A model generated the notes under the pieces. It saw only the letters and a program-made list of their open reading frames with translations. It was not told the DNA's origin and did not search any database. From NCBI GenBank assembly GCA_900550235.1, contig URRQ01000012.1, positions 1 to 51,082 of the forward strand: a DNA stretch of 51,082 nucleotides, in the 5' to 3' direction. Source of the DNA: an uncultured Lachnospiraceae bacterium (lineage in GTDB: Bacteria; Bacillota; Clostridia; Lachnospirales; Lachnospiraceae). Shown piece after piece: positions 33,428 through 40,731 of the stretch (positions are counted from its first letter, which is position 1; each line of letters starts with the position of its first letter). The position numbers and the translations under genes are program-made.

Positions 33428-34864
33428 CTAAACCGTTCCGTGTTTCTTTGACGGGCGTTCTTCCCTCTTTGTAAACAACATCTCAAACGCACCAATCACA
33501 TATTTTCTTGTATCGGCCGGTTCAATAATTGTATCCACATATCCTCTTCTTGCTGCTGACAACGGACTGGACTGCAGCTCTTTGTATTTTTCCGCCTCTT
33601 CCTGGATAGTAGCTGCATCTGAATCTGCATACATGATCTTTGCTGCAAGTTTCGCATCCATCATACCAATTTCAGCCTGTGGCCACGCATATACCATATC
33701 TGCACCGATGGATTTGCTGTTCATTACAATGTAAGCGCTTCCGTATGCTTTTCCGATGATTACATTTACCTTCGGAACTGTTGCATTTGCAAAAGCGTAA
33801 GTAAGTTTCGCTGCTTCTCTTGCAATATTTCTTTCCGAACACTTTGTCGCATGGAATCCTGTCACATTTGTAAGTGTTAACACCGGAATACTAAATGCAT
33901 CACAGAAATCTACAAAGTCTCTGGCTTTTTTACATCCTTTGACTGTCAATTTATCTTCTAACTCTTCCGCAAGGTTTCCTTCTTCATCGTATACTTTTGA
34001 GCGGTTTGCTACTGCGCCGACTGTCATACCATTCAGACGGATGAATCCTGTGACCATTTCTTTTGCATAATCCTTCTTTGTCTCAAAAAATACATGCTCA
34101 TCAGAAATCATTGCAAGTGCAATCGCTGTATCCTCCGCTGCTCCTGCAATCTCTGCCACTGTACGATTTAAGTCGTCTGTACACTCATCGTAAGAATCAT
34201 TGTCTTCATTGTTAGCCGGAAGCAATGTAATAAGTGTACGGATATCCTCAAGAATCTCCTCTTCTGAACCTGTTCCATCCACAAGTCCAGCTTCCTCACT
34301 CTGAAATGCTGCGGAAGAAGTATCACATACCTCCACACGATTTCCCTCGAGTGCGTTTGGAGAATTCACAAATAATTTTCCTTTTTTATTTTCCATAAAT
34401 GTAAAGTCTGTAAGAGCCGGAACTAAAGAAAGCCCTCCTCCACATGTACCAAAAATTGCTGTAATCTGTGGAATCACTCCTGATGCCATTGTCTGCTTCA
34501 TATAGAGACTTCCAAATCCGTGAAGCGCATCTGTTGCTTCTTGAAGTCGAAGTCCTGCACAGTCGATCAATCCAATAACCGGCGCTCCCATCTTCATTGC
34601 CATATCATAAATTGCCGCAATTTTCTTGGCATGCATTTCACCGATTGCTCCATTTAGCACGGTTGCATCCTGGCTATATACATATACAAGGTTTCCATCG
34701 ATTACACCGTATCCTGTAATAACACCATCTGCCGGAGTCTCTTTTGTCTGCATGTTAAAATCTGTTGTTCTCGCTGTTACAGCGCCACCGATTTCAACAA
34801 AGCTGCCCGGATCAAGCAAAGCGGCAATTCTTGTTGCTGCCGGGTTTTCTGTTGTGTTGCTCAT
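33428..34864 (-). CDS. mmdA: Acyl-CoA carboxyltransferase (methylmalonyl-CoA decarboxylase alpha-like)
   Basis: Crotonase-fold carboxyltransferase of the MmdA/PccB/12S transcarboxylase family, transferring a carboxyl group between an acyl-CoA and biotin. The 478 residues hold the N domain with GVIDGNLVYVYSQDATVLNGAIGEMHAKKI and GLIDCAGLRLQEAT, and the C domain with TLTNVTGFHATKCSE and GKAYGSAYIVMNSKSIGADMVYAWPQAEIGMM. It is somewhat shorter than most MmdA proteins (about 510). It is the first gene of the operon and has a clear promoter. The acyl-CoA (methylmalonyl, malonyl or glutaconyl) is not determined. Confidence 0.88.
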   Translation of the reverse strand: MSNTTENPAATRIAALLDPGSFVEIGGAVTARTTDFNMQTKETPADGVITGYGVIDGNLVYVYSQDATVLNGAIGEMHAKKIAAIYDMAMKMGAPVIGLIDCAGLRLQEATDALHGFGSLYMKQTMASGVIPQITAIFGTCGGGLSLVPALTDFTFMENKKGKLFVNSPNALEGNRVEVCDTSSAAFQSEEAGLVDGTGSEEEILEDIRTLITLLPANNEDNDSYDECTDDLNRTVAEIAGAAEDTAIALAMISDEHVFFETKKDYAKEMVTGFIRLNGMTVGAVANRSKVYDEEGNLAEELEDKLTVKGCKKARDFVDFCDAFSIPVLTLTNVTGFHATKCSERNIAREAAKLTYAFANATVPKVNVIIGKAYGSAYIVMNSKSIGADMVYAWPQAEIGMMDAKLAAKIMYADSDAATIQEEAEKYKELQSSPLSAARRGYVDTIIEPADTRKYVIGAFEMLFTKREERPSKKHGTV

Positions 34865-34928
34865 AATTCTAGCCCTCCATTTTCTATAGAATTGAAATAA
34901 AATTGTAAACCAATTTCTGCCGAGTATA

Positions 34929-34957
34929 ATTATATCTCATGTTTTTCAGAATAGCAA
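34929..34957 (-). promoter_or_regulatory. Sigma-A promoter of the decarboxylase operon
   Basis: TTGCTA (34952-34957) and TATAAT (34929-34934) on the minus strand with a 17-base spacer; leader of about 60 bases before the first gene. An AAATTG-gttta-CAATTT hairpin can form in that leader. Confidence 0.8.
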
Positions 34958-34983
34958 TCTTTTCAGCGAAATATATGATATTA

Positions 34984-35028
34984 ATTTCACATAGTTAACA
35001 TTTTCTCTTATTTCACAGAATTCTTAAC
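34984..35028. repeat. Direct repeat ATTTCACA..TTAAC in the divergent intergenic region
   Basis: ATTTCACA occurs at 34984-34991 and 35010-35017, each followed by TTAAC (34995-34999 and 35024-35028). The period of 26 bases puts copies on roughly similar helix faces. They lie just upstream of the decarboxylase promoter and between it and the POT promoter. Candidate regulator sites; identity unknown. Confidence 0.4.
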
Positions 35029-35067
35029 CTTTTCTTAAAAATGTATAAAAAAAGAAATAAAAAGGAT

Positions 35068-35096
35068 TTGCGCTTTTCCTCGTTTTGTGTTAATAT
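35068..35096 (+). promoter_or_regulatory. Sigma-A promoter of the POT transporter gene
   Basis: TTGCGC (35068-35073) and TAATAT (35091-35096) with a 17-base spacer. The start site would be about 35103, leaving a leader of about 160 bases. Confidence 0.65.
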
Positions 35097-35126
35097 TACC
35101 TCGTATTAAGCGTACTTTGAAAACTG

Positions 35127-35230
35127 AATATGCATTTTGCAAGTTGGAGCCTTGCATATTTTGATGTTCCGTATTCACAGAATACGCTGTACAGGAATCA
35201 AGGATTCTATATTCGTTTATTTAAGAATCC
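35127..35230 (+). promoter_or_regulatory. Structured 5' leader of the POT gene (three hairpins)
   Basis: Three hairpins follow the promoter: AATATGCA/TGCATATT (35127-35160, with a competing inner stem TGCAAG/CTTGCA), CGTATTC-aca-GAATACG (35170-35186, perfect), and GGATTCT/AGAATCC (35202-35230). None is followed by a T run, so they are not simple terminators. No T-box or known riboswitch consensus was recognised. Confidence 0.5.
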
Positions 35231-35266
35231 AACAAAGAAAATTTAGTTTATTGGAGGTCTTCAATT

Positions 35267-36643
35267 ATGGAAGCAACTAAAAAACATAAATATCCTATTG
35301 GATATTGGGTTTGCTGTTTGACCTACACATTTGAGCGTTTTGCTTTCTACGGCTCAAAACCTCTCTTGGCGCTTTACTTAACCGCAGCCGTTGCAGAGGG
35401 TGGTCTTGGTATCAGCGAAGTTGATGCAGCTCCTATTGCGGCATTATTAACATCACTTACATATCTTTCACCAATCGTTGGAGGTTGGATCTGTGACCGT
35501 TGGTTCGGTGCAAGATATGCGGTAACTCTTGGATGTATCTTAATGGGACTCGGTTACATTATCGGATGGAAATCCACATCTATTCCTATGGTATACGCTA
35601 TGATCGTTGTAGTAACTGTTGGTACAGCTTTCTTCAAAGGTAACCTTGCAGCTATTATCGGACGTTTATTTGATGATCAAGAACTTCTTGACTCTGCTTT
35701 CTCCATTCAATACTCCTTCGTAAACATTGGTTCATTCTTCGGTTCTATGATTTGCGCAGCTTTGTATATGAACCAGTTCAAACATGGTGAAGTATTAGGA
35801 TTTAGACAAGTATTCTTACTTTGTGGTATCTTAGTTATCGTTGGTGGTATCTTCTTTACTCTTTGCTATGGTCTCTTACAGGGACAGGGTAAATTACCAT
35901 TCAAATTCCTTACAGATACACAGGGGAACGTAATCGGAGAAGAAAAACACGAGAAAAAAGAAAAATCTACTGCTCCTCTTACAGTTGTAGAGAAGAAAAA
36001 AGTAACTGCTATCGTATTAGTATCACTCTTCTCAGTTGTTTTCTGGTTGGCATACTATCAGCAGGATATCTTCTTAACTTTCTACATCAGAGATAAGGTT
36101 ATGAGAAACATCGGTTCATTTGAGCTTTCACCAGCACACTTAACAACAACATGGAACGGTCTTCTTTGTATCTTCATGAGTTTGGCATTCGCTAAATTAT
36201 GGGGAATCCTCGCTAAGAGACCACAGGGTGACTTGTCTATGTTCCACAAAGTTACATTATCATTCGTATTCTTGGGTATTTCCTATGCAACATTAATGAT
36301 CATGGAAATTCTTCGTGGTGTTGGCGCTCCTGATTCTTCAAAAGCTCACTTCATTTGGATTGCATTATTCGGATTGTTTATCACAATCGGTGAGATCTGC
36401 TTCTCACCACTTGGTAACTCATTCGTAAGTAAATTTGCTCCAAAGAAATACTTATCATTATTAATGGGTGTTTGGACAGCAGCTACTTTCGTAGCTTCTC
36501 AGTTAAATGGACAGATTATGAAACTTGTTCAGAAACTTGGTGACTTTAACATCATGGTTGCATTTACTATTATTTCATTCGTATGTGCTATTATCATGTT
36601 CGTATTAATCAAACCATTGAATAAGTTAACAGAAGAAGAATAA
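35267..36643 (+). CDS. POT-family (MFS) di/tripeptide transporter
   Basis: Proton-dependent oligopeptide transporter (PTR2/DtpT family) with about 12-14 helices in 458 residues. The helix 1 motif is partly kept as FERFAFYG (Glu23, Arg24), and the GKFLA-type substrate region appears as TAFFKGNLAAIIGRLF and the PTR2 signature around FSIQYSFVNIGSFFGSMI. However, the first glutamate of the canonical ExxER motif is replaced by Tyr20. The ATG follows TTGGAGGTCTTCAATT. The coding sequence strongly prefers TTA/CTT Leu and GGT Gly codons, unlike its neighbours, which suggests high expression. A terminator follows, then a peptidase gene. Confidence 0.88.
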   Translation: MEATKKHKYPIGYWVCCLTYTFERFAFYGSKPLLALYLTAAVAEGGLGISEVDAAPIAALLTSLTYLSPIVGGWICDRWFGARYAVTLGCILMGLGYIIGWKSTSIPMVYAMIVVVTVGTAFFKGNLAAIIGRLFDDQELLDSAFSIQYSFVNIGSFFGSMICAALYMNQFKHGEVLGFRQVFLLCGILVIVGGIFFTLCYGLLQGQGKLPFKFLTDTQGNVIGEEKHEKKEKSTAPLTVVEKKKVTAIVLVSLFSVVFWLAYYQQDIFLTFYIRDKVMRNIGSFELSPAHLTTTWNGLLCIFMSLAFAKLWGILAKRPQGDLSMFHKVTLSFVFLGISYATLMIMEILRGVGAPDSSKAHFIWIALFGLFITIGEICFSPLGNSFVSKFAPKKYLSLLMGVWTAATFVASQLNGQIMKLVQKLGDFNIMVAFTIISFVCAIIMFVLIKPLNKLTEEE

Positions 36644-36667
36644 TAAAAATACTAAAGCTCCATAAAA

Positions 36668-36694
36668 ACAGTCTGCATTTGCAGACTGTTTTTT
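36668..36694 (+). terminator. Terminator of the POT gene
   Basis: Stem ACAGTCTGC / GCAGACTGT with ATTT loop followed by TTTTTT. The frame upstream of the aminopeptidase start runs through it, which rules out an upstream start for that gene. Confidence 0.92.
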
Positions 36695-36705
36695 ATTGCA
36701 GATTC

Positions 36706-36734
36706 TTGTATCTCTATTTTTATTATGCTAAAAT
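36706..36734 (+). promoter_or_regulatory. Promoter of the aminopeptidase P gene
   Basis: TTGTAT (36706-36711) and TAAAAT (36729-36734), spacer 17 bases, 41 bases before the start codon. Confidence 0.7.
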
Positions 36735-36774
36735 AAATTCAAGAAATTTCATACATATAAGGAGGTTATTTTAT

Positions 36775-38571
36775 ATGAACGTAACAGAAAGAATTGCAAA
36801 ACTTCGTTCTTTAATGGCCGAACGCGGAATTGATGCTTACATCGTTCCTACTGCTGATTTTCATCAGAGTGAAAACGCCGGTGAGTACTTCAAATGCAGG
36901 GAGTTCATCTCCGGATTTGACGGTTCTTACGGAACAGTCGTGATCGGAAAAGACGATGCAGGGCTTTGGACTGACGGAAGATATTGGACACAGGCAGAAA
37001 GACAGATTGCCGGAAGCGGAATCCGCTTATTTCATATGTTTGAAGACGGCGTTCCAACAATGGAAGAATATCTCGCCGCTACTCTTCCTGAAAATGGCAA
37101 GATTGCATTCGACGGTCGTGTTGTATCCATGGAGGAAGGTCAGGATCTCGAAAAAGCGCTTGCTTCAAAAAATATTCAATTTGAATATTCCTTAGACCTA
37201 GTCGGAGATGTATGGGGAGAAGATCGTCCGGCAATTTCCGGTGAACCTGTATTTGTTTTGGAAGAAAAATATGCCGGTGAAAGTGTTGCCAGCAAGCTTT
37301 CCCACGTACGTGAAGTCATGATGGATAACAGAGCTACGGTACATGTAATTGCATCTTTGGATGATGTGGCATGGCTTACAAACCTTCGCGGAAATGATAT
37401 CGAGTTTTATCCTCTCATCTTCTCTTACGTGCTTGTAACAATGGATGGTATGGATCTGTTCATCGATGAAAAGAAATTAAATGAAGCTGCCAAAACTTTG
37501 CTTGCAGAAAATAATATTACTATCAAGCCTTACAATGATATTTATGAAGCAATCAAAGAGATTCCGGCAGGGGAATCTGTAATGATCGATCCAATGAAGA
37601 TGAATTATGCACTCTACAACAACATCCCGGAAGGCGTTGCAAAAATAGAGCATCAGAATCCGACAATCCTCATGAAAGCAATGAAAAACGAGATCGAGTT
37701 AAAGAACATCCGAGAAGCTCATATCAAAGACGGCATCGCCGTTACAAAGTTCATGTATTGGATGAAAACAAATGTCGGAAAAATGAAGATTACAGAACTT
37801 TCTGCTTCTGCAAAACTGGAATCTTTACGAAAAGAACAAGACGGATATATCCATGATAGTTTTGAGCCAATCTGTGCTTATAAAGATCATGCCGCTATGA
37901 TGCACTACGCCCCGACTCCTGAGACAGATGTGGACGTGCTTCCTGAAGGATTATTCTTAAACGATACAGGTGGAGGTTATTACGAAGGCTCTACAGATAT
38001 TACAAGAACATTTGTAATGGGACCGATCAGCGATGAATTAAAAACTCATTTTACTGCTGTTGTAAGAGCTATGATGAATCTTTCCCGCGCTAAATTCCTA
38101 TATGGATGCTACGGCTTCAACCTTGATGTTCTTGCCAGAGGTCCGGTATGGGATCTTGGAATCGACTTCAAATGCGGAACAGGCCACGGCGTTGGTTACT
38201 TATCCAACATTCACGAACCACCAACTGGTTTCCGTTGGCAGATTGTTAAATCCAAGAATGAACACCACAAATTAGAAGAAGGTATGGTGCTTACCAATGA
38301 ACCTGGTGTTTATATTGAAGGCTCACATGGTATCCGTATCGAAAACGAAATGATCACTCACATGGCTGAAAAGAATGAATTTGGACAATTCATGAACTTC
38401 GAAACAATCACTTTCGCTCCAATTGACCTTGACGGTATTGCTCCGGACGAAATGACAAAATTCGAAAGAGAATGGCTCAATAATTATCATGCACAAGTAT
38501 ATGAAAAAATCGGACCTCACCTTACAGAAGAAGAAAGAGAATGGTTAAAAGAATATACAAGAGCAATCTAA
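36775..38571 (+). CDS. pepP: Aminopeptidase P family protein (Xaa-Pro aminopeptidase)
   Basis: Cytoplasmic metallopeptidase removing an N-terminal residue before proline. The 598 residues form two creatinase-type N domains and an M24 catalytic domain (about 330-560). The dinuclear metal ligands are all present: Asp in LFLNDTGGGYYEGSTDITR (two Asp), His in GTGHGVGYLSNIHEPP, and Glu residues in VLTNEPGVYIEG and GIRIENEMIT. The C-terminal extension ending EEREWLKEYT is typical of the long (about 600-aa) XPNPEP1-like class. The start at 36775 has GGAGGT 8 bases upstream. With the POT gene it forms a plausible peptide uptake and degradation pair. Confidence 0.94.
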   Translation: MNVTERIAKLRSLMAERGIDAYIVPTADFHQSENAGEYFKCREFISGFDGSYGTVVIGKDDAGLWTDGRYWTQAERQIAGSGIRLFHMFEDGVPTMEEYLAATLPENGKIAFDGRVVSMEEGQDLEKALASKNIQFEYSLDLVGDVWGEDRPAISGEPVFVLEEKYAGESVASKLSHVREVMMDNRATVHVIASLDDVAWLTNLRGNDIEFYPLIFSYVLVTMDGMDLFIDEKKLNEAAKTLLAENNITIKPYNDIYEAIKEIPAGESVMIDPMKMNYALYNNIPEGVAKIEHQNPTILMKAMKNEIELKNIREAHIKDGIAVTKFMYWMKTNVGKMKITELSASAKLESLRKEQDGYIHDSFEPICAYKDHAAMMHYAPTPETDVDVLPEGLFLNDTGGGYYEGSTDITRTFVMGPISDELKTHFTAVVRAMMNLSRAKFLYGCYGFNLDVLARGPVWDLGIDFKCGTGHGVGYLSNIHEPPTGFRWQIVKSKNEHHKLEEGMVLTNEPGVYIEGSHGIRIENEMITHMAEKNEFGQFMNFETITFAPIDLDGIAPDEMTKFEREWLNNYHAQVYEKIGPHLTEEEREWLKEYTRAI

Positions 38572-38577
38572 TACAGA

Positions 38578-38611
38578 ATACGGGGATGTGGAAATTTCCA
38601 TATCCCCGTAT
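38578..38611. terminator. Bidirectional terminator between convergent pepP and the leuA fusion gene
   Basis: Fully palindromic 34-base element with arms ATACGGGGAT-g-TGGAAA and TTTCCA-t-ATCCCCGTAT (one G-T pair). Convergent genes end 7 and 4 bases away, so it serves both. Confidence 0.85.
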
Positions 38612-38614
38612 TTG

Positions 38615-40609
38615 TTATCTTTGGTTTCTATATTGTACCGGTGTCATATTGTATGCTTTTTTAAAAAGTCTGTTAAAATGTTCTACATTTTGATATCCAA
38701 CAGCAAGCGCTACTTTTTCTACTGTCATCGTTCCATTTTTCAGTAACCCTTTTGCTTTTTTCATCCGGATTTTTTTTACCGTTTCGCCAAATGTCGCCCC
38801 TGTCTTTTCTTTGATATATTTTGACAAATACGGCTTCGTTAAATAAAACTTCTCAGAAAGATCGTCTAATGTAACTGACAGATAATTCGTCTGAATATAG
38901 TTCAGAATCTCAATGATTCGCTCATCTTGAAACTGTTGACTTCTTTTGATAATTTCTTCAATCTTATTAACGGCTACTGTAAGCGCTTCTACAGACGCTT
39001 TGATGATATCAGCATCAATTCCAACTCCCCAGTAACTTTTTCCATTACAGATTACGCCTACATAGGCTACCGCCTTAGCAGACGATCCCTTGGTGAGAGC
39101 ATGCTCCTCATAAAATGCAAGTTCATAACTAATATTGAAATACTGTTTGATCGCATTGCTGACCGCATCCAAACGTCCATTACCGGTTCCTGTCACTACA
39201 TAATGCTTATCACTATAATTGATTGTGGCATCCGCAAGAATACCTCCATCTTCCTGCTTATAATGACACTCGGTAATTGTAAACAAATCTTTTGTATGTA
39301 CGTAATGATCCTCGAAAATCCGATATACCCATTCCGGCGTCAGTTCTTTGTGCGCTTTGTCTGACACATCTTTTACAAGATATCCTACTTCTTCTCTCAT
39401 CTTCTCTGGAAGATTGATTCCAAAACTCTGCTTTAAAATGTAATTTACGCCACCTTTTCCAGACTGGCTATTGATACGAATGACATCAGAATCATATTCT
39501 CTTCCTACATCCTTTGGATCAATCAGAAGATACGGAACTGTCCAATGTTCGCAATTCTTCTCTTCTCGAAAACTCATTCCTTTTGCGATAGCATCTTGAT
39601 GAGAACCAGAAAATGCCGTAAACACAAGCTCTCCTGCATATGGTTGACGCTGGCTGACTTTCATTCCTGTCAATCGTTCATATTTTTCTGCGATCTCTGT
39701 CATATTGGAGAATTCAAGTCCCGGATCAACACCATGAGAAAACATATTCATGGCAACGGTAATGATATCTACATTTCCTGTACGTTCTCCATTTCCAAAC
39801 AAAGTTCCCTCGATACGGTCTGCACCTGCTAAAATTCCAAGTTCTGCATCACAGACTCCACATCCTCTGTCATTGTGAGGGTGAAGACAAAGAATTACAT
39901 GCTCTCGATCCTTCAAGTTTTTACTCATATACTCTACTTGCGATGCAAACACATGAGGCATAGCATTTTCTACTGTTGTCGGCAAATTAATGATCACTTT
40001 CTTCTCTTTTGTCGGTTTCCATACATCCAATACTGCATTGCAGACTTCTAATGCATAATCCACCTCTGTTCCCGGAAAACTTTCCGGACTATACTGAAAT
40101 GTGAAATTTCCATCCGTTTCTGCCGCAAGCTCATTCAAAAGCTTTGCACCTTCTACCGCAATCTGTTTAATCTCTTCTTTTGTCTTTTTAAATACCTGCT
40201 CTCTTTGTGCAACTGATGTGGAATTATACAGATGAATGACTGCATGAGGCGCACCTTTGACTGCCTCAAAAGTTTTCTTGATAATATGCTCTCTTGCCTG
40301 TGTCAACACTTGTATCGTTACATCATCTGGAATCATATTTTTTTCAATCAATGTACGCAAAAATTGATATTCCGTCTCTGATGCAGCAGGAAATCCAACT
40401 TCAATTTCTTTAAACCCTACATCAAGAAGCATTTGAAAAAATTCCAGTTTTTCTTCCAGACTCATAGGCTCGATCAGCGCCTGATTTCCATCTCTCAAAT
40501 CTACGCTACACCAAATCGGCGGTTTTTCTATATGATCTTTTTTCGCCCAATCATAAGTGACGACTGGTGGCATAAAATAACTGATACTATATTTTTCACT
40601 ATTCTTCAT
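38615..40609 (-). CDS. leuA: 2-isopropylmalate synthase fused to a C-terminal AraC-type DNA-binding domain
   Basis: One continuous 664-residue frame. Residues 1 to about 552 are a LeuA2-type 2-isopropylmalate synthase, the first committed enzyme of leucine synthesis. It has the barrel start SVDLRDGNQALIEPMS (35-50), the metal-binding HPHNDRG (243-249), FGNGERTGNVDI, and the C-terminal LeuA dimer (leucine-sensing) domain from about residue 430. Residues about 563-664 are a complete AraC/XylS HTH pair: first HTH VTLDDLSEKFYLTKPYLSKY, then MKKAKGLLKNGTMTVEKVAL and the second HTH AVGYQNVEHFNRLFKKAYNM, ending TPVQYRNQR. The junction has a Lys/Glu helix. ATG follows GAAGGAGAGAGCATC. The gene is alone between promoter and terminator; the normal LeuA2 length is about 550-560, so the extra 100 residues are the fusion. 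Confidence 0.92.
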   Translation of the reverse strand: MKNSEKYSISYFMPPVVTYDWAKKDHIEKPPIWCSVDLRDGNQALIEPMSLEEKLEFFQMLLDVGFKEIEVGFPAASETEYQFLRTLIEKNMIPDDVTIQVLTQAREHIIKKTFEAVKGAPHAVIHLYNSTSVAQREQVFKKTKEEIKQIAVEGAKLLNELAAETDGNFTFQYSPESFPGTEVDYALEVCNAVLDVWKPTKEKKVIINLPTTVENAMPHVFASQVEYMSKNLKDREHVILCLHPHNDRGCGVCDAELGILAGADRIEGTLFGNGERTGNVDIITVAMNMFSHGVDPGLEFSNMTEIAEKYERLTGMKVSQRQPYAGELVFTAFSGSHQDAIAKGMSFREEKNCEHWTVPYLLIDPKDVGREYDSDVIRINSQSGKGGVNYILKQSFGINLPEKMREEVGYLVKDVSDKAHKELTPEWVYRIFEDHYVHTKDLFTITECHYKQEDGGILADATINYSDKHYVVTGTGNGRLDAVSNAIKQYFNISYELAFYEEHALTKGSSAKAVAYVGVICNGKSYWGVGIDADIIKASVEALTVAVNKIEEIIKRSQQFQDERIIEILNYIQTNYLSVTLDDLSEKFYLTKPYLSKYIKEKTGATFGETVKKIRMKKAKGLLKNGTMTVEKVALAVGYQNVEHFNRLFKKAYNMTPVQYRNQR

Positions 40610-40633
40610 GATGCTCTCTCCTTCTCTATATAT

Positions 40634-40652
40634 AAATCAATTAAATTGATTT
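40634..40652. promoter_or_regulatory. Perfect 19-bp palindrome in the leuA-fusion leader
   Basis: AAATCAATT-a-AATTGATTT, 25-43 bases upstream of the start codon and downstream of a likely -10 box. It may be an operator (possibly for the fused HTH domain) or a leader hairpin. Confidence 0.6.
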
Positions 40653-40668
40653 TTTTTGTTCTTTTCAT

Positions 40669-40674
40669 ATTATC
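40669..40674 (-). promoter_or_regulatory. Candidate -10 box of the leuA-fusion gene
   Basis: GATAAT preceded by TATGT (minus strand). No good -35 at 17 bases, which would fit an activator-dependent promoter. The predicted start is about 40662. Confidence 0.45.
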
Positions 40675-40731
40675 ACATATAAAAGAAGAAACACAGTGAT
40701 GAATTTAATGTGTATATTGATTTATTTTAAT

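Noticed and set aside
35103..35266. T-box riboswitch before the POT gene
   Set aside because: No T-box core sequence or terminator/antiterminator pair found.
36679..36774. Upstream extension of the aminopeptidase P frame
   Set aside because: It begins inside the POT terminator and upstream of the gene's own promoter.
38615..40609. LeuA-AraC fusion as a frameshift artefact of two genes
   Set aside because: There is one continuous frame with no stop across the junction and no start codon with a ribosome binding site before the HTH domain. A missing stop from a point error remains possible and is listed under refutation.
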